Origin: Blastococcus sp. TBT05-19
GTDB taxonomy: Bacteria; Actinomycetota; Actinomycetes; Mycobacteriales; Geodermatophilaceae
NCBI RefSeq assembly: GCF_003319095.1
Contig: NZ_QOHI01000004.1
Coordinates: forward strand, 62,001-126,000
DNA length: 64,000 nt
Reading direction: 5' to 3'
Shown here in pieces: positions 8,372-16,381 of the stretch. Positions within the stretch are counted from its first letter, which is position 1; each line of letters opens with the position of its first letter. The notes under the pieces are model-generated. The model was not told where the DNA came from. It worked only from the letters and a program-made list of their open reading frames with translations, and made no database searches. A program made the translations under genes and the position numbers.

Positions 8372-10014
8372 GCCGTCGTCCTCCGCCGGCGCAGCAGCCC
8401 GGAGCGGACGACGACGAGCAAGGCCCCGAGACCCAGGGCCGTGAGCACCCACTCGGGGGCTGCACCCAGGCGCTGGGCCACCGTGACGTCGTCGCGCTGG
8501 GCGATCTCCTCGACGAAGGTGTCGGCGGTGAACAGCTCCGACTGCCGCGCCACGCTGCCGTCGGGGGCGACGACGGCGGAGATGCCGCTGGTGGCCACCA
8601 CGGCGACCGTGCGGCCGAACTCCACCGCACGCAGCCGGCTCATCGCCAGCTGCTGGGCGCTCTCGTCGGTGTAGCCGAAGGTGGCGTTGTTCGTCTGGAC
8701 GACGATCATGCCCGCGCCGCCGTCGACGACGTCCCGGGTCAGCCCGTCGTAGACGACCTCGAAGCAGATGAGGTCGCCGAGCCGTATGCCGCCGACGTCG
8801 AGGACACCCACCTCGGAGCCCTTGGCGAAGTCGCGCCGCACCAGGTCGACCTTCTCGCTGAAGAAGCGGAAGAAGCTGCGGGCGGGCACGTACTCCGCCA
8901 GCGGGACGGGGTGCCGCTTGACGTAGGTCTCCCCCGGTCCGGTCTCCGGCTCCCAGACGATCGCCGTGTTGCTGACGAACCGGCCCGGACCCTCGACGAC
9001 CGCCCCCACGAGGACCGGGGCCCCGATCGCGTCGGCCGCCTGCTGGATCCGGCGGGCCGCGTCGGCGTTGCGGTAGGGGTCGATGTCCGAGCTGTTCTCC
9101 GGCCAGAGGACGACGTCGGGCTGCTCCTGCCGGCCGGCGGCGACGTCGTCGGCGAGGGCGAGGGTCTGCTCGACGTGGTTGTCGAGCACCGCACGGCGCT
9201 GCGCGTTGAAGTCCAGCCCGGCCCGCGGCACGTTGCCCTGGATCAGCGCGACGGTGGACGTCGGTCCGCCGTCGGTGAGCGAGGAGCCAGGGAGCGGCAG
9301 CCAGGCGACGGCGCCGCCGAGCGGCACGGCAACCGCCGCGGCGACGGCGAGGGCCGTGCCGCGCAGCGCGGGACCGCGGTCGACGCCCCGGAGGCGGTGC
9401 GCCGCGACGAGCGCCGCCGCGAGGAGCGTGCCGACGAGGGCGACGGCGAAGCTGACCAGCGGGACGCCGCCGTAGGCCGCCAGGGACAGCAGCGGCCCCT
9501 CGGTCTGGCTGAACCCCAGCCGGCCCCAGGGGAAGCCGCCGAGGATGAAGCGGCCGCGCAGCGCCTCGTCGGCGACCCAGAGGGCGGCGCCCCACAGCGG
9601 CCACAGCGGGAGCCTGGAGGTGGCGGCGAGGGCGGCGCCCAGGAGCGCGATGTGCAGCGCCTCGAACACGGCGAGGGCGAGCCACGGGAAGGGGCCGACG
9701 TAGATGCCCGTCCAGGACAGCAGCGGGACGAAGAAGGAGAGGCCGAACACCAGGCCCAGCCACAGGCCGGAGCGGGCCCGCTGCCCCCGGACGGCCAGCG
9801 ACAGCGCCGCGGGGCCCAGGACGGCGAGCGCGGGCAGGCTGTGACCCGGGAAGGCGAGCACGAGGGCGAGGCCGCCGCAGATCGCCAGCAGCGTGCGCCA
9901 CGGGAGGCGGGGCGCCCGTCGGCCGGGCAGCTCCCCGGCCGGGGCCGCGGCCTCTCCGGCGCGGGCCGACCGTGGCAACGTGCCCGTTCCCGGCCCGCTC
10001 TCGCCTGCAGGCAC
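8368..10014 (-). CDS. lnt: apolipoprotein N-acyltransferase
   Basis: A 548-residue integral membrane enzyme that N-acylates the lipid-modified Cys of apolipoproteins. About six hydrophobic segments occupy residues 40-235, then a nitrilase-like domain holds the Glu-Lys-Cys triad: Glu306 (LWPENSSD), Lys366 (YVKRHPVP) and Cys417 (LICFEVVYDG). GTG at 10014 is preferred because GGGAGG lies six bases upstream; the frame remains open further but loses coding character. It is coupled to ppm1. Putative lipoprotein substrates lie at 1799 and 53473. Confidence 0.93.
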   Translation of the reverse strand: MPAGESGPGTGTLPRSARAGEAAAPAGELPGRRAPRLPWRTLLAICGGLALVLAFPGHSLPALAVLGPAALSLAVRGQRARSGLWLGLVFGLSFFVPLLSWTGIYVGPFPWLALAVFEALHIALLGAALAATSRLPLWPLWGAALWVADEALRGRFILGGFPWGRLGFSQTEGPLLSLAAYGGVPLVSFAVALVGTLLAAALVAAHRLRGVDRGPALRGTALAVAAAVAVPLGGAVAWLPLPGSSLTDGGPTSTVALIQGNVPRAGLDFNAQRRAVLDNHVEQTLALADDVAAGRQEQPDVVLWPENSSDIDPYRNADAARRIQQAADAIGAPVLVGAVVEGPGRFVSNTAIVWEPETGPGETYVKRHPVPLAEYVPARSFFRFFSEKVDLVRRDFAKGSEVGVLDVGGIRLGDLICFEVVYDGLTRDVVDGGAGMIVVQTNNATFGYTDESAQQLAMSRLRAVEFGRTVAVVATSGISAVVAPDGSVARQSELFTADTFVEEIAQRDDVTVAQRLGAAPEWVLTALGLGALLVVVRSGLLRRRRTTA

Positions 10015-10546
10015 GCACTGCCTCCCGGATGCTGACGCCCGTCGGGGCGGATCGTCCCCGCACCGCTCGGGCGGGGTCCGGACCGCCGGTGGTGCGCGGT
10101 CCCGACCCAGCATCCCATTCCGTGCTCGCAGGCGGACGGGCGTAGGCGAGGCCGCCCGCACGGGTCGCGGATCTCCTGGCGGTCGGCGCCGGCGAATGCG
10201 CCACGGGGTCGGCGCGCCTTCGGGCCGGACGGCCGCTCGCGGGCTGCGAGCGGCGCGACCGTTGTCTGATGGCGCGGGTCCGCGTGGGCTCCGCCGGGGT
10301 TCCCGCGCTCGGCCTCCCCGGTGCGCCCGCCGCTCCTCCCCGGTCCGGCTCGTCGCGGGCGGCCGCAGCCGCACCGCGTCGACCGGGAGGTCCGACGCGC
10401 CCACCGGGAAGCACGGTGCGGTGCTTCCGGTCAGGAACTCCAGGGACTGTAAGAAGCGCACGCCCAGGAATCGAGACCCGGACGACCTGCGAGTCGGAGT
10501 GTGATCGGATCGTTACCCTTCGACGTCCCTCCCCAGGCCGGTTCTG
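10015..10546. other. 532-bp intergenic region upstream of lnt
   Basis: No credible gene is seen on either strand; open frames here are arginine- and proline-rich with no ribosome site. The segment 10430-10530 is less GC-rich and includes, on the minus strand, GGGTAACGATCCGATCACA, which looks promoter- or operator-like. A hairpin lies at 10403-10431 (separate entry). The lnt promoter must lie in this stretch. Confidence 0.5.
10403..10431. terminator. hairpin between amidohydrolase and lnt
   Basis: Near-perfect inverted repeat: ACCGGGAAGCAC at 10403-10414 pairs with GTGCTTCCGGT at 10421-10431 apart from one bulged base; the loop is GGTGCG. It lies about 115 bp past the stop of the leftward amidohydrolase gene, so it could terminate that transcript. 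No T-run follows. It could instead be part of a 5' leader of lnt. Confidence 0.45.
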
Positions 10547-12058
10547 TCACCCGAGCGGAACGCCGTCCACCAGCAGCAGGCGGCACTCCGGCCGCCCCCG
10601 GTCGGCCAGGACGCGGGACAGCCCGTCCGTCGTCGCCCAGAGCGCCAGGTCCGCCGGCGCCCCCGGGGCCAGCGGCCCGGCCGGGTGCTCGGCGCGGGCG
10701 GCGTACCAGCCGGCGTGGGTCGCCGCGTCGAAGGCGTCGAACGGCCGCAGCCCCGAGCCCGGGGTCCGGTGGTCGACGGCGGCATGCACCCCGCCCCACG
10801 GATCCAGCGGCGTCACGGGGGCGTCGCTGCCCAGCGCGAGGACGACGCCGGCGTCGGCCAGGTCTGCGAAGGGGTTGCAGGTGAGCGCCCGTTCGACGCC
10901 GAGCCGCTCGGCGTACATCCCGGAGTCGCCGCCCCACGCCGCGTCGAAGGCGGGCTGCACGCTGGCGACCACGTCCCAGGCGCGCATCCGCTCCAGCACG
11001 CGGTCGGACACCATCTCCAGGTGCTCGAGCCGGTGCCGGCAGGCCCGGACGGCCGCGGCGCCCAGCTCCTCGACGACGACGGCCACCGCGTCGAGGACCT
11101 GCTCCACGGCGGCGTCGCCGATGCAGTGGAAACCCGCCTGGACGCCGGCCAGCGTGCACGCGCGCACGTGCTCCACCAGCGAGGCCGAGTCGAACCGGAG
11201 GTGGCCCGCGGTCTCGGGTCGGTCGCTGTAGGGGGTGCCGAGCGCTGCGGTGTGCGAGCCGAGGGCGCCGTCGCAGAACAGGTCTCCCCCGGCGCCGGCC
11301 AGGCCCAGCTCGCGGACCAGGTCCAGCCCGCCGCGCTCGGAGAGCTCACCCCAGTAACCGAGCACGCGCGGGCCCGGGGTGGCCGCGGCCAGGGCGAGCA
11401 GCTCGCGCAGGTCGTCGGCGCTGGACACCTCGGGGCCGGCCATCTCGTGCAGGCTGCCGATGCCGAGCCTTGCCGCGGCGTCCAGGGTGGCCCGCTGGGC
11501 GGCCCGGCGCTGGACGCCGTCGACCGCGCCGTAGGCCGCCTGCCGGGCCGCGTGGTGGGCGTCGAGCCGGAGCCGGCCGTCGGGTGAGAACCCGGGCAGG
11601 TCCGCGATGCCGGGGATGCGGTCGAGCAGCGCGGTGGAGACCGTCGCCGAGTGCACGTCCACCCGCGCGAGGTAGGCGGGCCGGTCGCCGACCACGGCGT
11701 CGAGGTCCTGCCGCGTCAGGCCCCGCTGCTCCGGCCAGCCGGTCTCGTCCCAGCCGGTGCCCAGGAGGATGCCGTTCCCCGACCCCGACCCCGCCACCGC
11801 GCTGCGGACGGCGGCGACGGCGTCGGCAGCGCTCATGCTCGAGTGGAGGTCGAGACCCGTGAGCGCGAGGCCGGTCGCCGTCGCGTGCACGTGGGCGTCG
11901 ACGAAGGCCGGGGTGAGCAGCGCCCCCTCCCCCGCGACGACCCGTCCGGCGGACGGCGCGTCGGCCGCGGCACCCAGCCAGGTGATGCGTCCGCCGTCGA
12001 CGTGCACGGCCCGGCCGGGACGGTCGCCGACCGTGACGTCGGTGACGAGCAGGCTCAT
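10547..12058 (-). CDS. amidohydrolase family protein (Amidohydro_3, YtcJ-like)
   Basis: A 503-residue metal-dependent hydrolase of the N-substituted formamide deformylase/YtcJ type. Metal-binding motifs are in order: FVDAHVHA near residue 53, ending with HRLEHLEMV and GSDAPVTPLDPW; the FCDGALGSHTAAL segment is typical of this subfamily. Substrate cannot be inferred. The ATG at 12058 leads directly into a MSLLVTDVTV strand. It is monocistronic and divergent from the reductase gene at 12152. Confidence 0.88.
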   Translation of the reverse strand: MSLLVTDVTVGDRPGRAVHVDGGRITWLGAAADAPSAGRVVAGEGALLTPAFVDAHVHATATGLALTGLDLHSSMSAADAVAAVRSAVAGSGSGNGILLGTGWDETGWPEQRGLTRQDLDAVVGDRPAYLARVDVHSATVSTALLDRIPGIADLPGFSPDGRLRLDAHHAARQAAYGAVDGVQRRAAQRATLDAAARLGIGSLHEMAGPEVSSADDLRELLALAAATPGPRVLGYWGELSERGGLDLVRELGLAGAGGDLFCDGALGSHTAALGTPYSDRPETAGHLRFDSASLVEHVRACTLAGVQAGFHCIGDAAVEQVLDAVAVVVEELGAAAVRACRHRLEHLEMVSDRVLERMRAWDVVASVQPAFDAAWGGDSGMYAERLGVERALTCNPFADLADAGVVLALGSDAPVTPLDPWGGVHAAVDHRTPGSGLRPFDAFDAATHAGWYAARAEHPAGPLAPGAPADLALWATTDGLSRVLADRGRPECRLLLVDGVPLG

Positions 12059-12151
12059 GCGGGCTCCTCCCTGTGCGGCCGTCGGGGTGATCGGCCCGGG
12101 TGAGGAGATCACGCTTCCCTCCCCGCCCGGCAGGAGGCATCCTTCGCGCCC

Positions 12152-12739
12152 ATGGGCAGCGTCGTGGTGCAGATGTCGGTGTCGCTGGACGGCTTCATGT
12201 CCGGGCCCGACGGCGAGCTCGACTGGCACCTCGTCGACGAGGAGCTGCACCAGCACTTCAACGACGTGCTGCGCGGCGCGGGGGCCTTCCTCGACGGCCG
12301 GGTGAACCACGAGCTCATGTCCGCCTACTGGCCGACCGCCGACGAGGACCCGGCGGCCTCCGCGCCCGAGCGGGAGTTCGCCGGCATCTTCCGGGAGACG
12401 CCGAAGGTGGTCTTCTCCCGCACGCTGGCCGAGGCACCACCGGGCACCGAGCTGGTCCGCGACGTCGTCCCCGAGGTCGAGCGCGCCCGGGCCGCCGCCG
12501 CGACCGGGCCGCTGTACGTCGGCGGAGCCCTGCTGGCGGCCAGCTTCGCCGAGCACGACCTGGTGGACGAGTACCGGGTCTACGTCCACCCCGTGCTGCT
12601 CGGCCGCGGACGCCCGCTGTTCCCCGCCGCGGACCGCCGCACCTCGCTGCGGCTGCTGGAGACCCGGAGCTTCGGCAACGGGGTCGCGCTCCTGCGGTAC
12701 GGCCGGTCGGACATGTTTGTCACCCCTCCGCCGCGGTAG
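12152..12739 (+). CDS. dihydrofolate reductase family protein (RibD C-terminal domain)
   Basis: A 195-residue protein of the RibD-C/DHFR-like fold. It starts VVVQMSVSLDGFMSGPDGELDW, the family signature, and has the dinucleotide-binding LYVGGALLAASF region and the VHPVLLGRGRPLFP motif near the C-terminus. These proteins are NAD(P)H-dependent reductases of mostly unknown substrate. It lacks the deaminase half of riboflavin RibD, so it is probably not in riboflavin synthesis. A GNAT gene starts 9 bp downstream. Confidence 0.88.
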   Translation: MGSVVVQMSVSLDGFMSGPDGELDWHLVDEELHQHFNDVLRGAGAFLDGRVNHELMSAYWPTADEDPAASAPEREFAGIFRETPKVVFSRTLAEAPPGTELVRDVVPEVERARAAAATGPLYVGGALLAASFAEHDLVDEYRVYVHPVLLGRGRPLFPAADRRTSLRLLETRSFGNGVALLRYGRSDMFVTPPPR

Positions 12740-12748
12740 CCCTGAGCG

Positions 12749-13276
12749 ATGGGGAGCGCGGACGAGGTGGTGTGCACCGAGCGGCTGCGGCTGCGCCCGT
12801 GGAGCACCTCGCCCGCCGACCTCGCCCGCCTCGAGGACCTCTACGGCCGGGACGAGGTCACCGGCTGGCTGGGTGGCCCGCCCACGGTGTCGATGGCGGA
12901 GCTGGTGGCCCGGTGGCACGCCCTGCACGAGGCCGACGGGTGCCACGGCTGCTGGGCGGTGCAGCGACCCGACGGGGTGCCCGCCGGCACGCTGCTGCTC
13001 AAGCCGCTCCCCCACGGCGTGGGCGAGGTGGAGATCGGCTGGCACCTGCACCCCGACTCGTGGGGGCAGGGCTACGCCACCGAGGCCGCCCGGGCGGTCA
13101 TCGACCGGGCGTTCGGGCTCGGGCTGCCCGAGGTCTACGCCGTCGTCCGCCCGGGGAACGACCGCTCGCTCGCGGTGTGCCGGCGGCTCGGGATGGCCCC
13201 GCTCGGCCGCATGCGCCACTGGTACGACGTGGAGCTCGAGGCCTTCCGGCTGATGGCGCCGGCCGTCGTGGAGTGA
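12749..13276 (+). CDS. GNAT family N-acetyltransferase (RimJ-like)
   Basis: A 175-residue acetyltransferase of the RimJ/RimL type. The N-terminal TERLRLRPW strand, the IGWHLHPDSWGQGYATEAA acetyl-CoA-binding motif (Q/R-x-x-G-x-A form) and the RPGNDRSLAVCRRLGM motif are all in place. It may acetylate a protein N-terminus or a small amine. It is in the same orientation as, and almost adjacent to, the reductase gene. Its stop is only 4 bp from the convergent stop of the PlsC gene. Confidence 0.88.
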   Translation: MGSADEVVCTERLRLRPWSTSPADLARLEDLYGRDEVTGWLGGPPTVSMAELVARWHALHEADGCHGCWAVQRPDGVPAGTLLLKPLPHGVGEVEIGWHLHPDSWGQGYATEAARAVIDRAFGLGLPEVYAVVRPGNDRSLAVCRRLGMAPLGRMRHWYDVELEAFRLMAPAVVE

Positions 13277-13280
13277 CCGG

Positions 13281-14141
13281 TCAGCGGCGGCGCAGCCGGC
13301 CGGTGAGCTTCTCCAGCGGCGACTTCTTCGGCGCCCGGACCTCCTTGCCGGCGGCCCGGACGGCGTCGGCGGTCGCCGCCTCGTCCAGGGTGGGCGCGGT
13401 GCCGCCGAGGTGCGCGGGCACCCACCAGCGGTCCTCGTCGCCGGCCGGCTGGTCGGGGTAGGTGCGCTGCGCCTCGTCGAGGAGCGCCTCCATCGCCACC
13501 TTCGTGCGCGCCATGAGGGTCGCGACGGACTCCCCCGGCTCCGCCACGATCGGTTCGCCGAGGGCGACGGTCACCGGGACGCCGCGGCGCAGCTCCACCT
13601 TGTGGCCCTTGGTCGCCACCCGGTGCCCGCCCCACACGGCTGCAGGGATGATCGGGACGCCCGAGTCGACGGCCATGCGGGCGGCGCCGGCCTTGAGGGC
13701 CTTGACGGTGAAGCTGGTGCTGATCGTCGCCTCGGGGAAGACGCCGACGACCTCGCCGTCCTTGAGCGCGCGGACCGCGGCCTCGAACGCGGCGGAGCCG
13801 GCCTTCCGGTCGACCGGGATGTGCCGCATCGCGCGCATGAAGGGCCCGGAGAACCCGTGGTCGAACACCGCCTTCTTCGCCATGAAGCGCACCAGCCGGC
13901 GCTGCGGCAGCGCACCGAGGCCCAGGAACGTGAAGTCGAAGAAGCTGACGTGGTTGCTGCAGATGATCGCGCCACCGGTGGCCGGCACGTGCTCCGCGCC
14001 GCGCACGTCGAACCGGAAGCGGAACAGGCGGAACACGACGAGGGCGATCCGGATGATCGACCGGTACGGCCTGTCCCTCGGGTCCGGGGAGGCCCCGAAG
14101 AGTCTCGGACGGACCACGTCGCGCCAGCTCGCCGTGTACAT
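13281..14141 (-). CDS. plsC: 1-acyl-sn-glycerol-3-phosphate acyltransferase (PlsC domain)
   Basis: A 286-residue acyltransferase. The HX4D motif is NHVSFFD near residue 56, followed by the FPEATIS acyl-acceptor motif and IIPAAVWG. It would make phosphatidic acid from lysophosphatidic acid at the cytoplasmic membrane. The C-terminal tail is long and basic (KEVRAPKKSPLEKLTGRLRRR). It is distinct from the protein at 3369-4259, so the genome has at least two paralogues. The upstream glutamate-cysteine-ligase-like gene ends 9 bp before its start. Confidence 0.9.
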   Translation of the reverse strand: MYTASWRDVVRPRLFGASPDPRDRPYRSIIRIALVVFRLFRFRFDVRGAEHVPATGGAIICSNHVSFFDFTFLGLGALPQRRLVRFMAKKAVFDHGFSGPFMRAMRHIPVDRKAGSAAFEAAVRALKDGEVVGVFPEATISTSFTVKALKAGAARMAVDSGVPIIPAAVWGGHRVATKGHKVELRRGVPVTVALGEPIVAEPGESVATLMARTKVAMEALLDEAQRTYPDQPAGDEDRWWVPAHLGGTAPTLDEAATADAVRAAGKEVRAPKKSPLEKLTGRLRRR

Positions 14142-14150
14142 GCGCGGAAT

Positions 14151-15326
14151 CTAGCCGGTGGCCTCGGCGGTCGCCCGATCGGTGTCGGTGCCGCTGGTCG
14201 CCGCGACGGCCGCGCGGACGACGGCGGTGAGGTCCCCGGTCTCGCGGTGCACCCGGCGCTGGAGGTCCGCTCCCGTGCCTCGCGTCAGCAGCGCGCGGAC
14301 CCCGTCGTCGACGGTCCGTTCGTCGCCGGCGTCCGCCAGGGCCGGGCGGATGTGGTCGACCAGGTCGCCCAGGACGTCGGCGGCGGGCGCGGGCCGGCCG
14401 GTGAGCGGGTGCACCAGGTCGCCGGACAGCCCCGAGCGGCCTGCGCGCCAGGCGGCCAGCCGCAGCACCTCGGGCCGCATCACGGGCTCCGCTCCCCCGG
14501 CGCGGGCGTCGCGGGCGGCGGTCTCCACCAGGCCCCGCACGACGCCGGCCAGCGTGACGGCGTCCTCGACGCGCAGGGCGACGTCGGCGGTGCGGACCTC
14601 CACCGTCGGCCACTTCGCGGAGAGCCGGGCGTCGAAGTAGACCATCCCGGTGTCCAGGACCGTCTCCGTCGCCAGCACCTCGTCGACGAGCCGGTGGTAG
14701 TCGTCGGCGTCGGCGAAGGGGCCGTTGGGGCCGGCCGACGGCCAGCGCTGCCAGACCTGGGACCGGAAGCTCGAGTACGCGGTGTCCCGGCCGCGCCAGA
14801 ACGGCGAGTTGGCGGTCATGGCGGTGAGGACGGGCAGCCACACGCGGATCCGGTTCAGGACCGCCACGCCCTCCTCGTCGTCGTCCACCGAGACGTGCAC
14901 GTGGCAGCCGCAGGTCAGCACGTCCCAGGCCGTCACGCCGAAGGCCTCGTTGAGCCGGGCGTACCGCTCCCCCTCGGTCTGCACCGGCTCGACGTCCACC
15001 GGCGAGGTGGCGAGCGCCGCGACCCGGGCGCCCACGGCGGCCGCCGCGGCGTCGGCGCGGTCGCGCCAGTGGCGCAGCTCGCGGCGGACCTCGTCCAGGG
15101 TGGTGCAGACGGGGGTGCCGAGCTCCAGCTGCTGCGCCTTGAGCTCGGGCATGAGGTGTGCGGTCGCGGCGGTGTCCGCGTCGCCGTGCTCCACGCGGTC
15201 GTGCTGCTCGACGTCCTCGCCCTCACCGGCCCGCGCCGCGACGGCGAGCGCCTCCGGACCCTTGGGCACCGGTACGCCGGTCGCGTCGACGACCAGCAGC
15301 TCTTCCTCGACGCCCACGGTTCGCAC
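14151..15326 (-). CDS. carboxylate-amine ligase, YbdK/glutamate-cysteine ligase 2 family
   Basis: A 391-residue ATP-grasp-like ligase of the GCS2 family. The N-terminal TVGVEEELLVVD motif is diagnostic, and DVLTCGCHVHVSV and NSPFWRGRDTAYSSFRSQVW are core motifs. These proteins have weak glutamate-cysteine ligase activity in vitro; the true substrate is often unknown. The GTG at 15326 places the motif at the expected distance from the N-terminus. A physiological link to mycothiol is not shown. Confidence 0.87.
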   Translation of the reverse strand: MRTVGVEEELLVVDATGVPVPKGPEALAVAARAGEGEDVEQHDRVEHGDADTAATAHLMPELKAQQLELGTPVCTTLDEVRRELRHWRDRADAAAAAVGARVAALATSPVDVEPVQTEGERYARLNEAFGVTAWDVLTCGCHVHVSVDDDEEGVAVLNRIRVWLPVLTAMTANSPFWRGRDTAYSSFRSQVWQRWPSAGPNGPFADADDYHRLVDEVLATETVLDTGMVYFDARLSAKWPTVEVRTADVALRVEDAVTLAGVVRGLVETAARDARAGGAEPVMRPEVLRLAAWRAGRSGLSGDLVHPLTGRPAPAADVLGDLVDHIRPALADAGDERTVDDGVRALLTRGTGADLQRRVHRETGDLTAVVRAAVAATSGTDTDRATAEATG

Positions 15327-15501
15327 CGGTCCATGATCCGCGAGTGCTGGACCCGGACGCAGGCCCGGACGGGCCGGCTCACCCCGACGAGCACTGTGCG
15401 CCGGGATGTCCCCCTTGCCGCAGCGGCGCCCGGAGGGCGCCGTGACCCCTGTCTCGGCAGGTGACGACAACGAGGATGCGCGATGTTGTTGGGGATAACG
15501 G

Positions 15502-15507
15502 TAGTAT
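15502..15507 (+). promoter_or_regulatory. candidate -10 box for a leaderless transcript
   Basis: TAGTAT lies 6 bp before the ATG at 15514, in a locally AT-rich stretch (TTGTTGGGGATAACGG upstream). No Shine-Dalgarno precedes the ATG. The spacing predicts transcription starting at the ATG itself, that is a leaderless mRNA, which is common in actinobacteria. No good -35 element is seen. Confidence 0.4.
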
Positions 15508-15513
15508 TCGTGC

Positions 15514-16371
15514 ATGTCCCGTGCGTGGCAGCAGCCGCTGCCCGACATGCCGGCCCCTCCTCCGCCGACGGCGTGGGCTCGGATCGCGGTGCCTCGCGGC
15601 TACGAGCCCCAGTGGCGCCGGCTGATCGACGCCGCCCTGGAGCTGGACCTCGGCCCCGACGACCTGGCGGCCCAGGGGCTGGACCCGCTCGCTCGCGCCC
15701 GGGAGTGGAAGCCCGCCACCATCGCCCTGTACAGCAAGGTCGCGCGTTACGGCGGCCTCGCCCTGCCGATCGCCCCCACCCCGGAGCCCGATCCCCAGGA
15801 GCTGGACCTCCGTCCGCTCACCCAGGTGCGCGGCGACGACCCGGAGCACCTGCGGTCGGTCGCCTGGTGCGCCCTGGCGCTCGGATGGCCGGCGCCGGTC
15901 GGGATGTTCCGCTCGCTGCGGCGCGACCAGGTGCGGGCGACCACCCGGCGGCTGCTGATCTCCACCGACGACGGCGAGTGGGCGGTCCCCGGGGCGCTGA
16001 CGGCGTGGCACGCCTGGGAGGCCGCGCGCGACCGGTTCCCGGCACTGGCCGCGAGCCCGTGGGTGCTGCCCGCGTTGCGCCGTGGTCCGGGTCTGGACTC
16101 CCGCATCGGCGGCCGGCTCTCCACCCAGGCCCTCCAGACCACCTTCACCAAGCACGCCCGGAACACCATCCGCTCGCTCCGGGCGAGCGCCGCCCCGTCC
16201 CGCCGCGAGGCGGTCGAGGAGCTGGCGGCGGTCTACCGCGACCTGTCCTACGACTCCTACCGGCGGCTGGCCCTCGCGGCCGGCGCTCCCCCGGTGTCGG
16301 CCCGCGGGATCGTGCGGGCCACCCGTGTCGTGCACCGGTCGAGCGCCCGGGCGGCCCGGCTCGCGGGCTGA
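15514..16371 (+). CDS. orphan protein with tyrosine-recombinase-like core
   Basis: A 285-residue protein I do not recognise by name. Residues about 60-230 follow the strand/helix order of an integrase catalytic domain: an LRRDQVR segment, a beta pair RLLISTDDGEWAVP, a helix TAWHAWEA, then SPWVLP and LSTQALQTTFTKHAR. The expected HxxR box and a clear nucleophilic Tyr are missing or displaced (YDSYRRL is a weak candidate), so it may be a degenerate or repurposed recombinase. It seems leaderless. No att-like repeats are visible around it. Confidence 0.5.
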   Translation: MSRAWQQPLPDMPAPPPPTAWARIAVPRGYEPQWRRLIDAALELDLGPDDLAAQGLDPLARAREWKPATIALYSKVARYGGLALPIAPTPEPDPQELDLRPLTQVRGDDPEHLRSVAWCALALGWPAPVGMFRSLRRDQVRATTRRLLISTDDGEWAVPGALTAWHAWEAARDRFPALAASPWVLPALRRGPGLDSRIGGRLSTQALQTTFTKHARNTIRSLRASAAPSRREAVEELAAVYRDLSYDSYRRLALAAGAPPVSARGIVRATRVVHRSSARAARLAG

Positions 16372-16381
16372 CCCCCGCCGG

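Noticed and set aside
15514-16371. Active prophage or integrative element around the integrase-like gene
   Set aside because: No phage genes, tRNA attachment site, direct repeats or excisionase are nearby, and its catalytic residues are not evident.
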